From Gammaproteobacteria bacterium Ga0077536 (GTDB taxonomy: Bacteria > Pseudomonadota > Gammaproteobacteria > Ga0077536): a stretch of DNA of 64,000 nt. Of the stretch, positions 17,764 to 26,273 are shown piece by piece (the first letter of the stretch is position 1; every line of letters begins with the position of its first letter). The stretch lies in assembly GCA_001464935.1 (NCBI GenBank), contig LNEL01000056.1, forward strand, positions 62,001-126,000, written 5' to 3'. Below the pieces are notes generated by a model. It saw only the letters and a list, made by a program, of their open reading frames with translations. It did not search any database and was not told where the DNA came from. The translations under genes and the position numbers were made by a program.

Positions 17764-18419
17764 TCCGCCGGCAGCGCGGCGTCGGGCACGATGACGAAAC
17801 CGTCGTCGGCGTCGCCATAGCCGCTGAAGCGACCCTCCGCGAAACGCTGCGCGGCCAGCGCGCACAGCGCGGCATCGACCTTGTCGATGTTCGTCAAGGC
17901 GCGAATGTCGACGCCGGCCCGCGTCAGCAGTTCGCGCCGCACGCGGCGCTTCTGTCGTGCCGACACGATGCGCCCGGCCAGCGCGCAGGCCACCGCCTGC
18001 GGAAAGGTTTCGAAACAGCATCGCGGCACATCGCGCACACCGGTGTACAGCGCGTAATGCGCCAGCAGTGATCGATAGAGGCGCTCTCCTTCGAACATCC
18101 AGCCGTACCAGCCCGCGCGCTGCCGCTGCTGTGCCGCCGCCTCGTGTGCCACCGCGGCGTCCCGCGTGGGACTGGCGAAGCACGCGATGCCGGCAGCCTG
18201 CAGCGCCGCCTCCGCCGGCCGCCGTCGGCCGTCGCGACTCCAGCGACACGGCGCATCGACGCCGACGTGGCGCGCGCCGAGGTCGAGGCACCAGCCGACG
18301 ATCTCGGCCGGATCGCACGCGTGGCACTGCGCCGCGTAACGACCGTCGACGAGGGCGACCGCGTGGTAGCCCTTGCGCGGTCCGCCGACGTCGATGCCCA
18401 CGACCGCCGCCGCCTTCAC
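17748..18419 (-). CDS. DUF429-family RNase H-like fold protein
   Basis: A product of about 223 residues starting at GTG 18419 (then KAAAVVGIDVGGPRKGYHAV). The GIDVGG beta-strand and the later GVDAPCRWS and NIDKVDAALCALAA motifs are typical of DUF429, a predicted nuclease-like family with an RNase H fold. Aspartates in those motifs would be the active-site residues. The start is fixed by a GTGA overlap with the upstream VF530-type gene, indicating coupling. The function is unknown. Confidence 0.75.
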   Translation of the reverse strand: MKAAAVVGIDVGGPRKGYHAVALVDGRYAAQCHACDPAEIVGWCLDLGARHVGVDAPCRWSRDGRRRPAEAALQAAGIACFASPTRDAAVAHEAAAQQRQRAGWYGWMFEGERLYRSLLAHYALYTGVRDVPRCCFETFPQAVACALAGRIVSARQKRRVRRELLTRAGVDIRALTNIDKVDAALCALAAQRFAEGRFSGYGDADDGFVIVPDAALPADQIAR

Positions 18420-18718
18420 GGCGGTGGATGCAGGCGCTCGGCGACGAACCAGGCTTCGACCTTCTGGCGCGCCCACGGCGTGCGCCGCAGGAAGGTCAGG
18501 CTCGACTTGATCGAAGGATCGAACTGGAAGCAGCGAATCGGAATGCGCTGCGCCATCACGGCCCAGCCGTGGCGCGCGAGCAGTTCGTTCAGGATGGCTT
18601 CGAGCGTGATGCCGTGCAGGGGATCACGCGAGACATGGTCGGATGGCGGCACCGGCGTCAACGCTCTCGGAGTAGGGCAATGGCCGGATCGTACTGCCAA
18701 TTGATGCAATGCGAGCAT
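18416..18718 (-). CDS. VF530-family (DUF2132) small DNA-binding protein
   Basis: A protein of up to 100 residues. The C-terminal 65 residues are the VF530 domain: RDPLHGITLEAILNELLARH, then RIPIRCFQFDPSIKSSLTFL and RRTPWARQKVEAWFV. The family is thought to bind DNA, based on structural work on a Vibrio member. The N-terminal 30 residues are less typical and the true start could be internal. It is translationally coupled to the DUF429 gene. Confidence 0.85.
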   Translation of the reverse strand: MLALHQLAVRSGHCPTPRALTPVPPSDHVSRDPLHGITLEAILNELLARHGWAVMAQRIPIRCFQFDPSIKSSLTFLRRTPWARQKVEAWFVAERLHPPP

Positions 18719-18861
18719 GCATCGAGGGATGTCGATCGCCTGCGCCGTGACTGGATGTGCAGCGCAACACGCTGGAACAGGCTCGACGTCACCGCGCGAT
18801 TCGTCTAGAAAGGTTGCACGAAGTCCGGCCGGTGGCGGCGGACAGCAGCGGGAGACAGCGT

Positions 18862-19677
18862 ATGGACCAACCTGACATCGTGCCGGCGACGCCGCGTACC
18901 ACCGGCCGCGTGCCGCGTGAGGCTGCCATTTCGATCGTGCCGCCGGTGCGCGTCGTCTCCTTCGACGCCCCGTTTCGCTGGCTGCGACTCGGCCTCGCCG
19001 ATTTTCGCGCCGCCGGCCTCGCCAGCGTGTTCTACGGCATCGTGTTCGCGTGCATGGGACGTCTGCTGACCTACGTCTTCAGCCATGCCTACGAATACGT
19101 GTGGGCGCTGACCAGCGGTTTCATGCTGGTCGGGCCGTTTCTCGCACTCGGGCTTTACGATCTCTCGCGTCGACGCGAACTCGGTCAGCCGATGTCGCTG
19201 CGGGCGAGTCTGTTCGCCTGGCGCAAGAATGTGTCGTCGCTGGGCATCTTCGGTCTCGTGCTCGGTGTCCTGCTGCTGCTGTGGTCGCGCGCATCGCTGA
19301 TCGTGATCGCGGTGTCCTTTCCCGACCAGATGCCGACCTTCGAAAACTTCACGCGCAACCTCCTCGAACCCTCGCACCTGCAGTTCCTCGCGGTGTACTG
19401 CACCGTAGGCGCCGTGTTCGCGAGCCTCGTGTTCGCCACTGCCGTCATTTCCGTGCCGATGATGCTCGATCGCGATGACACCGACGGCATCGTTGCCGCG
19501 CTGACCAGCCTGCGCAACTGCGCCGACAATGTTGGCGTGATGCTGCTGTGGGGCGTGCTGATCACCGCGTTGACGGCGGCCGGCTTTGCGCTGTTCCACA
19601 TCGGGCTCGTCGTCGTCGTGCCGGTCATCGGGCACGCGACCTGGCATGCCTATCGGGAAATCGTCGCCCGCCCCTGA
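18862..19677 (+). CDS. DUF2189-family integral membrane protein
   Basis: A 271-residue inner-membrane protein with about five or six hydrophobic segments (about 50-70, 78-98, 128-150, 175-195, 222-260). The pattern FRWLRLGLADFRAAGLASVF near the start and the SGFMLVGPFLALGLYDLSRR segment are hallmarks of DUF2189. Its role is unknown; members often sit near cytochrome or transport genes. GGGAG is 8 bases before ATG 18862, which rules out a longer frame. Confidence 0.85.
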   Translation: MDQPDIVPATPRTTGRVPREAAISIVPPVRVVSFDAPFRWLRLGLADFRAAGLASVFYGIVFACMGRLLTYVFSHAYEYVWALTSGFMLVGPFLALGLYDLSRRRELGQPMSLRASLFAWRKNVSSLGIFGLVLGVLLLLWSRASLIVIAVSFPDQMPTFENFTRNLLEPSHLQFLAVYCTVGAVFASLVFATAVISVPMMLDRDDTDGIVAALTSLRNCADNVGVMLLWGVLITALTAAGFALFHIGLVVVVPVIGHATWHAYREIVARP

Positions 19678-19850
19678 CGGGGCTACGTCGCGCGCGCGCC
19701 CTGCACCAGGCCGGACACTGCATGCCCCGCAAGCGGGCAGAAACGGCCCGGGGTGTCGCGTCAGCACGCCCGATCCCCCTGCATGGAAGTTGCATGCGTA
19801 TCAGCGCTCGGTGCAACGGGCGCGTCCGTCCATTCGTTCTGCACAGGGAG

Positions 19851-20702
19851 ATGACATTGATTCAGGTGGGCAGCATCAAGGAAATCTGGCGCTATCCGGT
19901 GAAGGGGATGGCAGGGGAGCAACTGCGCGAATGCGCGCTTGGCGAGCAGGGGATCCCTGGCGACAGGATCTGGGCGCTGCGTGACCAGGCGCGCGCGGAG
20001 GTCCAGAGTTGCAAGACGCGCCCCGATCTCCTGCGGTGTGTCGCGCGCAGCCGGGGCGACGGTCACGTCGATATCGCGCTCCCCGACGGCACGAGCGTCG
20101 CAAGCGACGACCGCCGTGTGCATGCGGCGCTCAGTGCGCTCGTCGGGCGTGACTCGAGCCTCGAAGCGCTGCGGCCGGCGTCGGACTACGATTTCTTCCG
20201 TCGCCACAAGCGCGACGCGCACACGTGGATCGAGGAACTCGCCGCGACCTTCGAGCGCGCACCCGGCGAGCCCCTGCCGGATCTCGCGCTGTTGCCGCCG
20301 CCGCTCGTCGACTGCGTGTCGATGCCCGGTTCGTTCTTCTTGGTGACGCCGCTGCACTTCGTGACCACGGCGAGCCTCACGCATCTGAAGACGCTGAATC
20401 CCGCCTCGGACTGGGACGCGCGCCGCTTCCGGCCCAATGTCCTGATCGAGACCGTGCCGGCGCTGGCCGGGCTGGTCGAACAGGCCTGGATCGGCCGCCG
20501 CATCGTGATCGGCAGCGCAACGGTGGACTGTGTCGGCGCGACGCCGCGCTGTGGCGCGGTGACGCGGGCGCAGGCGGGGCTCGCGACGGACACGAGCCTG
20601 CTGCGCACGGTCGTGCGCGAAGCCGATCAGAACGTCGGCGTCTATGGCATCAGCGCCGCCGCGGGCACCGTGCGTGTCGGGGACGCCGTGTTCATCGACT
20701 GA
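19851..20702 (+). CDS. MOSC-domain protein (YcbX/mARC-like)
   Basis: A product of about 283 residues. An N-terminal MOSC beta-barrel domain (IKEIWRYPVKGMAGEQLREC) precedes a C-terminal MOSC domain with the conserved cysteine in GATPRCGAVTRAQ, the expected molybdenum-cofactor ligand. Members of this group reduce N-hydroxylated compounds or act as sulfur carriers, in the cytoplasm. The start is ambiguous: ATG 19851 directly abuts the GGGAG, whereas TTG 19857 has it at ideal spacing. No redox partner is adjacent. Confidence 0.85.
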   Translation: MTLIQVGSIKEIWRYPVKGMAGEQLRECALGEQGIPGDRIWALRDQARAEVQSCKTRPDLLRCVARSRGDGHVDIALPDGTSVASDDRRVHAALSALVGRDSSLEALRPASDYDFFRRHKRDAHTWIEELAATFERAPGEPLPDLALLPPPLVDCVSMPGSFFLVTPLHFVTTASLTHLKTLNPASDWDARRFRPNVLIETVPALAGLVEQAWIGRRIVIGSATVDCVGATPRCGAVTRAQAGLATDTSLLRTVVREADQNVGVYGISAAAGTVRVGDAVFID

Positions 20703-20886
20703 GCCCTGCGCCCTCGGGCACGCCGCCCCGGGGGCTCGCGCACAGCAACGAATCCTCGGCCGGGTGACCGAGCACCAGCCGGCCGTAGTTTGCGGCCGCG
20801 GTGACGATGTCGAGGAAGGCGTGCACGGCGAGCATGTCCATATCGCGAAAGCAGCGTTGCAGCGGCGAGTGATCGTGAATGGGGTC
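20692..20886 (-). pseudogene. Remnant of an acyl-CoA-dehydrogenase-fold flavoprotein C-terminus
   Basis: The minus strand encodes DHSPLQRCFRDMDMLAVHAF followed by LDIVTAAANYGRLVLGHPAE, which closely resembles the C-terminal helical end of HsaA/HpaB-type flavin monooxygenases and related acyl-CoA dehydrogenases. Nothing resembling the rest of that protein precedes it; the frame upstream is antisense to a TetR-like remnant. The fragment is therefore a decayed, truncated gene whose end overlaps the MOSC gene by 11 bases. Confidence 0.6.
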
Positions 20887-20910
20887 GCGGCAGGCACAGG
20901 CGGATGCGAC

Positions 20911-21392
20911 ACGGCAGCGCTGCACGCGTTCGCCGCGCGGTCTATCGACACCGTCGCGGTCAGCGAGATTGCCGACGCGGCGGGCGTCGCGCACGGGCTC
21001 GTGTGCCATGACTTCGGCAGCAAGCGCGGTCTGTATCTCGATGTGTTGCGCGTAGTCGCGTGCCAGCACGGCAAAGTGCATCGGGTCGACGACACGCTGT
21101 CGCCCGGTGCGCGGATCCGGCAGCTGCGGACACAGCACATGACCCATAGGGGGCGTCATCGCCGGCCCGCCCTCAGCCTGTTCCGCGGTGGTCTCGGCAT
21201 CCGCAGGCCTGGCAGATCATCGATGACTCACGCTGGCGCGCCACGGCCTGGATCGCCCGCCAGCTCGGGCTCGACGCGGAGCATCCGTCACTGAAATTGA
21301 TGCTGCGCGCGATGAGTGGCGCAGCGCGACTGGACCCTGCGCTCGAGGTGCGCGCGGCCTTGCGCGCGCTGCAGAAGACGGCGACGCGATAG
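20911..21392 (+). pseudogene. Frameshifted TetR-family regulator remnant
   Basis: One frame (codons starting 20911) gives ALHAFAARSIDTVAVSEIAD followed by AAGVAHGLVCHDFGSKRGLY, an unmistakable TetR helix-turn-helix. The TetR-like C-terminus, WIARQLGLDAEHPSLKLML followed by RAMSG and ending at TAG 21390-21392, lies in a different frame from about 21230. There is no start codon for the first part and the middle shows no TetR-like sequence. It is a broken regulator, probably once paired with the neighbouring flavoprotein fragment. Confidence 0.65.
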
Positions 21393-21465
21393 TCCTCGCC
21401 ACGGCGGCGAACGCGAGCGCGCTGACGCCATCACGACGCGCCCCAGCGCCGATGCGTCAGGTCCT

Positions 21466-22461
21466 TCAGGTCCGCTGGCGCAGGGTGGCAAACGTGCGCA
21501 TCAGGCCCATCACGCGCCCGACATAGGCACTCGCGTCGTGATCGCCGCAGCGCTGTCCCTGGCGCAGTCGCAAACCTCGCGCCGCATGCACCGCGCCGGC
21601 GCCGGCCCCGCACAGGTGGGTGATGATCGCGAGTTCCTGCTGCTGGCGCAGCGTTGCGCGCCTGATCCCTTTGCGCTGCAGGATCTCGCGCACGCGCCGG
21701 TCGAGGTTCGAGGCGGCCAGCTCGACGGCATGCGATGGAACTACCCTCATGTACAGGCTGTTGAACCAGCAACTGTCCCAGTCGTGCCACGGTCCATCGG
21801 CCACCACGCGATGATCGCGGATGCAATAGCCACGTGCCTCATCGAAGGTGCCGTCGGTGAACTGGTACATGCCGACGGCACTCGACGCGGGACGGTAGAT
21901 TTCGAACGGTTTGCGCGTCGCCGACCATCGCCAGTAAGTTCGCGCGACCGGATTGCCGGAGGCTTCCTTCTGCGCCAGGGCGGCCAGCAGTTCGGGCGTC
22001 ATGATCGGCGTCGAGTGCGCAAGGAACAGCGGCGCGTAGGTGCGCCAGGTCTCGGCGGGGGTCTTGTACCAGTCGTCGCTGATCGGAAAGAACAGCTCTG
22101 ACGGCTTGCGGATGACCTGGTAGACCCAGTTCACCGTCGGGATGAGCAGCGCCAGCAGCACCACGCTCGCGAAGAACCAGACGAAGCCGGGCACGCGACG
22201 CAGCCGGGTAACGCGTCGCGCCCAGACTTTGTCGGGCACCGCGCGGGCAGGGGCCCTGGCCCGCACCGGCGTCGCCGGTGACGCGCTGGCGCCCGCTTTG
22301 CGCGCGCCTGTTGTCGCCTTGGCCTTCGGCCGCTTCGGCCCGGGCGCGCCGTCGCCGGGCTGCGCGCGCGCCGCCGCCGGCCTGGGCTTGACGGAAGGCT
22401 TGGCGGCGGGCGTTGGACGCTGACGTTTCGCGGGTGTTGGAACCGGTGGCGGGCGCGGCAT
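21466..22461 (-). CDS. Membrane-anchored lytic transglycosylase
   Basis: A 331-residue protein. The first 85 residues are Pro/Ala/Lys/Arg-rich and disordered, followed by a single membrane helix (about 92-113) and a periplasmic SLT-type domain. The catalytic glutamate is expected in LAALAQKEASGNP, with the following AVGMYQFTDGTFDEARGYC matching the family's GxxQ/M-F segment. It would cleave peptidoglycan glycan strands. It is the last gene of a minus-strand run beginning with the photoactive yellow protein; a link to that signalling module is possible but unproven. Confidence 0.8.
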   Translation of the reverse strand: MPRPPPVPTPAKRQRPTPAAKPSVKPRPAAARAQPGDGAPGPKRPKAKATTGARKAGASASPATPVRARAPARAVPDKVWARRVTRLRRVPGFVWFFASVVLLALLIPTVNWVYQVIRKPSELFFPISDDWYKTPAETWRTYAPLFLAHSTPIMTPELLAALAQKEASGNPVARTYWRWSATRKPFEIYRPASSAVGMYQFTDGTFDEARGYCIRDHRVVADGPWHDWDSCWFNSLYMRVVPSHAVELAASNLDRRVREILQRKGIRRATLRQQQELAIITHLCGAGAGAVHAARGLRLRQGQRCGDHDASAYVGRVMGLMRTFATLRQRT

Positions 22462-22517
22462 CGGCCGAGCTTAGCCAACATCGGCCGCGTTGCGCCAGAC
22501 GCGGCGCGGCGGGGGCG

Positions 22518-24308
22518 TCAGCCCGCGCGGGACAATGCCCTGGCGGGCGGCGCGTCGAGGCCGCAGCGGGCGAGCAGCCACGCCGTGGCTTCGTCGGCAG
22601 GCAGCGGCCTCCCGAACAGGTAGCCCTGGCCCTTGTCGCAGGCGAGTCGCGCCAGCAGCGCGGCCTGACCTGCCGTCTCGATGCCTTCGGCCACCGTGCT
22701 CATGCCGAGACTCTGCGCGACGCGCACGGTCGCTTCGATCAGCACGACGTGATGCGGACTCGTCTCTGCCTGGCTCACGAACGAACGGTCGATCTTCACG
22801 ACGTCGACCGGCATCTGGTGCAGACAGGCCAGCGATGAATAGCCGGTGCCGAAATCGTCGAGTGCGATCAGCACGCCCAGCGCTTTCAATTCGGAGAGCC
22901 GGGTCTTGATCACATCGTCCTGCGCGGCGAGGCTTTCGGTGATCTCCAGCTGCAACATGCGCGGTTGCAGCCTGTTGACGGTCAGGGCGTGATGCACGCG
23001 TGACACGAGGTCGGCCTCGGCCAGCTGGGCGCGCGACACGTTGACCGACATCGTCTGCGGCGCGTCGGTCCCCAGCGCCGACTGCCAGCGGGCAAGCTGG
23101 CGCGCCGACTCCTGCAGCACGAAGTCGCCAATCGGCCCGATGAGCCCGGTGTCCTCGGCGACTTCGATGAATTCGATTGGCGGCACGACGCCGCGCGTCG
23201 GGTGGCGCCAGCGCACGAGCGCCTCGACGGACACGCAGCGCTGATCGGGGAGGCGCACGATCGGCTGATACACCACGTAGAGCTGCCGTTCTTCCAGCGC
23301 GCGGCGCAGATCGGATTCCACCGTGCCGCGGCGCTGCGCGCGCTCCTTCATGGCGAGATCGAAGACGCTGTAGCGGGCGCCGCCGGCACGTTTGGCATCG
23401 CGCATCGCGATGCCGGCGAACTGCAACACCAGTTCAGCGTCGTCATCGGTCTGCGCGCGCAACACCACCCCCATGCTCGCGCCCGCGTGCAGTTGATGCG
23501 CGCCGATGCCGTAGGGCTTCGCCAGCGCATCGAGCAGTCGCTGCGCGACGACGTGGACGTCCTCTGCCTGGCGCAGGCTTTCCAGCACGACGACGAACTC
23601 GTCGCCGCCGAGTCGACCGGTGGTGTGATGGGGCTGGCCGTTGAGCGCCAGCGCGTCACCGCTGCGGATGCTGCTGTTGATGCGCCCCGCCATCATCTTC
23701 AGCAGTTCGTCACCGACGCCGGTGCCGTGCGTGACATTCACGTGGTTGAAGCGGTCGCAGTTGATCAGCATGACGGCGAACTGGTAGTCGGGGTCAGCGC
23801 GCGCGCGGTCGATTGCCACGGCGATGCGCTCGACGACAACCGTGCGGTTCGGCAGCGCCGTCAGCGCGTCGGTGCGCGCGGCGTCGCGCACGCGCGTGGC
23901 GATGCGCTGCTGTTCCTGTTGCACGGCATGCGTGACATCGCTGAGGCTCGCCATCAGCGTCATCGAATCGAGTTTCAGCAGGCTCAGCGACAGCGTGCGC
24001 GCCCCGCCACCGCCGCACACGCGGGCCGGCAGCGTCAGTCGACGATCATCGCAGATCATGCCGTCGGGGCCCATAAAAGTCGCCGCAGTACGGCGCAGAT
24101 CCGGCGCAATCGGATCCAGCACGTCGAACAGGTTGGTCAGATCGCCGTCGGCAGCCAATGGCATCAGCAGCTGGGCCGACATGGGATTGATCATCGTGAT
24201 TTCGCCGTCGGGCGTGGTCTGCAGCAGGCCAATCGGCGCCTGGTAGAGAAACCGGATCAGGGCTTCGTGAGTCGTCGAATTGTCCGTGCGCATCGGTGAT
24301 GCGCTCAT
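22518..24308 (-). CDS. PAS-GGDEF-EAL cyclic-di-GMP protein
   Basis: A product of about 596 residues. An N-terminal PAS-like sensor (about 10-130, [20 protein letters not shown]) precedes a GGDEF domain with intact GRLGGDEF and an EAL domain with a complete motif set: [37 protein letters not shown] and AEGIE. It may therefore both make and hydrolyse c-di-GMP. An insertion NGQPHHTT lies between the RSGD and GGDEF, so the usual RxxD inhibitory site is out of position. The ATG at 24308 overlaps the upstream gene's stop (ATGA). Its sensor is a paralogue of that of the upstream cyclase. Confidence 0.92.
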   Translation of the reverse strand: MSASPMRTDNSTTHEALIRFLYQAPIGLLQTTPDGEITMINPMSAQLLMPLAADGDLTNLFDVLDPIAPDLRRTAATFMGPDGMICDDRRLTLPARVCGGGGARTLSLSLLKLDSMTLMASLSDVTHAVQQEQQRIATRVRDAARTDALTALPNRTVVVERIAVAIDRARADPDYQFAVMLINCDRFNHVNVTHGTGVGDELLKMMAGRINSSIRSGDALALNGQPHHTTGRLGGDEFVVVLESLRQAEDVHVVAQRLLDALAKPYGIGAHQLHAGASMGVVLRAQTDDDAELVLQFAGIAMRDAKRAGGARYSVFDLAMKERAQRRGTVESDLRRALEERQLYVVYQPIVRLPDQRCVSVEALVRWRHPTRGVVPPIEFIEVAEDTGLIGPIGDFVLQESARQLARWQSALGTDAPQTMSVNVSRAQLAEADLVSRVHHALTVNRLQPRMLQLEITESLAAQDDVIKTRLSELKALGVLIALDDFGTGYSSLACLHQMPVDVVKIDRSFVSQAETSPHHVVLIEATVRVAQSLGMSTVAEGIETAGQAALLARLACDKGQGYLFGRPLPADEATAWLLARCGLDAPPARALSRAG

Positions 24309-25624
24309 CCGTGCGCGGCGGCTGGCGCCGCGGGTGCCATTTCTTCCGACCAGCGTTCGACGCGATTGCGGCCCGCGGCCTTGGCCGCATACAGCGCGAC
24401 ATCGGCGCGCCGGTACAGGGCTTCGAGCGTGTCGATGCCGGCTTCCATCGTCGCCACGCCCGCGCTGACGGTGTACTGAATCTGCACGCCGTCGACCTCG
24501 ACCCGGTTCGCAGCCACCCGCTGGCACAGGCGCTCGGCGACGATACGAGCACCGTCGAGCGAGGTGCCGGGCAGCAACACCGCGAATTCCTCGCCGCCGA
24601 CCCGCGCGACGAGATCCGTGGTCCTGAAGGTCGCGCTCATGCCTGCGGACAGATGGCGCAGGACCGCGTCACCGGCGAGATGGCCGTGCGCGTCGTTGAT
24701 GCGTTTGAAATGGTCGGCGTCGATCAGCACCAGCGACAATGGCAACGGGGTCCGCTTCCAGCGCTGAATCTCGCGTTCCCCCGCTTCGAAGAAGGCGCGA
24801 CGATTCGACAGCCCGGTCAGGTGATCGCACAGCACCGAACGACGCATCGCTTCGTTCGCTTCGCGACGGTCGGTGATGTCGCGCAGGATGAGGCTGTAGG
24901 CGCGCTCGGTCGACGGCACTTCGAGGCGGTCGTCGAGCGGCGCGATCAGGCAGCTGCCCCAGAAGCGGGAGCCGTCGGCACGTCGTCGCCAGCCTTCGTC
25001 GAGACTCCAGCCGTCGATGTCCGCTTCCCGCAGCCGGTCGTGCAGACGATGGGCCGGCAGCGCGCCGTCGGCGTGAAACAGGTCGTAGGTCGCGCCGTCG
25101 GTGACGTCCGCCGCAAAACCCGTCAGACGTCCGATGCTCGGATTCCACGCGCGGATGCGGCCGCGGTGATCGAGCGTCATCATCGTGTATTCCGTGATGC
25201 CGCTCGTGATCGTCGACATCCACACCTGGTTCTGTCGCAACTCGTGCTCGCGCCGCACGGATTCGGTGACATCGCTGAGCACGGCCATCAGGCGCGAGTG
25301 GTCGAGTTTCAACAGGCTCAGCGACAGGATGCGCGCGTCGTCGTCATCGGCCTTCCGGTCGATGCGCAGGTGGTGTGCATCGCAGATCATGCCCTGCGCG
25401 TCCTTGAAGTCGTGCACACGCTGACGCAGGTCCGGGGCGATGTCCTCGAGCGCGTCGAACAGGTTGTCGAGCTCGCCGTTGTGCGTCAGCGGCATCATCA
25501 GCTGCGCGCACAGCGGATTGGCCATCACGATCGTGCCGTCGGGTTCGGTCTGGGCGATGCCGATGGGCGCGATGTACAGGAACTGCAGCAGCGCTTCGTA
25601 CTCGGCGAGTTCGGCATCAGACAT
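24305..25624 (-). CDS. PAS-PAS-GGDEF diguanylate cyclase
   Basis: A 439-residue cytoplasmic signalling protein. The first PAS-like domain (about 10-125, [20 protein letters not shown]) is followed by a second PAS/PAC (about 130-260, ending [15 protein letters not shown]) and a GGDEF domain (about 270-430). The active site reads GGEEF, and RTTD five residues upstream is a proper inhibitory RxxD site, so active, product-inhibited cyclic-di-GMP synthesis is expected. It starts 13 bases after the photoactive yellow protein gene, so transmission of a light signal to it is a reasonable inference. Confidence 0.92.
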   Translation of the reverse strand: MSDAELAEYEALLQFLYIAPIGIAQTEPDGTIVMANPLCAQLMMPLTHNGELDNLFDALEDIAPDLRQRVHDFKDAQGMICDAHHLRIDRKADDDDARILSLSLLKLDHSRLMAVLSDVTESVRREHELRQNQVWMSTITSGITEYTMMTLDHRGRIRAWNPSIGRLTGFAADVTDGATYDLFHADGALPAHRLHDRLREADIDGWSLDEGWRRRADGSRFWGSCLIAPLDDRLEVPSTERAYSLILRDITDRREANEAMRRSVLCDHLTGLSNRRAFFEAGEREIQRWKRTPLPLSLVLIDADHFKRINDAHGHLAGDAVLRHLSAGMSATFRTTDLVARVGGEEFAVLLPGTSLDGARIVAERLCQRVAANRVEVDGVQIQYTVSAGVATMEAGIDTLEALYRRADVALYAAKAAGRNRVERWSEEMAPAAPAAAHG

Positions 25625-25637
25625 CGAGCGGGTCCGG

Positions 25638-26030
25638 TCAGGCGCGGCGCGATACCAGCACGTAACGAAGTTCCTGGCGCGGATGCGCGAGCAGTCGCAG
25701 TCGAACTTTGACCGGGCGCATTCTGAGGGTCAGCACGTAATCGATGGTGACATCGAGTTCGGCGCTCGCTGCCGCGGCATCTTCGAAGCGCTGCGCGACC
25801 ATGAAATTGTTCATGCAGGGCGCGACGACCGTGAACAGGTGATGGTCGAGCACGCGTTGCGGTGAGAGTCCGGCCAGCTTCGATTCGGTTGCGTTGTAGC
25901 GACGCACGACGCCGGCCGTATCGAAGCCGATGACACCAAACTCGAGTTCGTCGATCTCCTGCTCGCGGGCGTCGCCGAGGAAGCCCAGGACATGGGCATC
26001 GTCAAAGCCAATGGCAATTGTTTCGTTCAC
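25638..26030 (-). CDS. pyp: Photoactive yellow protein (PYP) family blue-light sensor
   Basis: A 130-residue PAS-fold photoreceptor. In classical PYP, p-coumaric acid is thioester-linked to a cysteine and hydrogen-bonded to a Tyr and a Glu. Here [12 protein letters not shown] supplies Y45 and E49, and [10 protein letters not shown] supplies C72, each offset by three from the Halorhodospira positions 42, 46 and 69. The positions of the classical Thr50 and Arg52 are Ala and Leu, so spectral tuning may differ. [14 protein letters not shown] matches the C-terminal strands. The start is GTG 26030, with GGAG 8 bases upstream, and gives the normal family length. It leads an operon with two c-di-GMP enzymes. 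No chromophore biosynthesis genes are in the window. Confidence 0.88.
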   Translation of the reverse strand: MNETIAIGFDDAHVLGFLGDAREQEIDELEFGVIGFDTAGVVRRYNATESKLAGLSPQRVLDHHLFTVVAPCMNNFMVAQRFEDAAAASAELDVTIDYVLTLRMRPVKVRLRLLAHPRQELRYVLVSRRA

Positions 26031-26229
26031 AAGGTTTCTCCAGGGTCGGTGGCGTCCCGTCGCGCTCGGAGCGCGACCCGATGCGTACGGCTTTCGCGCC
26101 GGGACTTGTTCCGTAGCGGCCGATCGCAAGTTCGCTTGAATCGCTGTAGGACAGGCTGGGCGTGGCCGGAGAGGGATCCGGCGCCGGCGGGAGGGGGGGC
26201 TGGTCGCGCCAGGCTGGCGCGGCAGCGGT

Positions 26230-26266
26230 CCGGCCGGCGGACGCGTCGGGCGCGTCGGCCGGCCGG
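26230..26266 (-). terminator. Long hairpin after the TonB receptor gene
   Basis: Two 16-base arms with one mismatch (26230-26245 and 26251-26266) flank a 5-base loop, 7 bases past the receptor's stop on the minus strand. There is no T-run, but the stem is very stable and would separate the receptor transcript from the pyp operon. Confidence 0.55.
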
Positions 26267-26273
26267 TGAGTGA

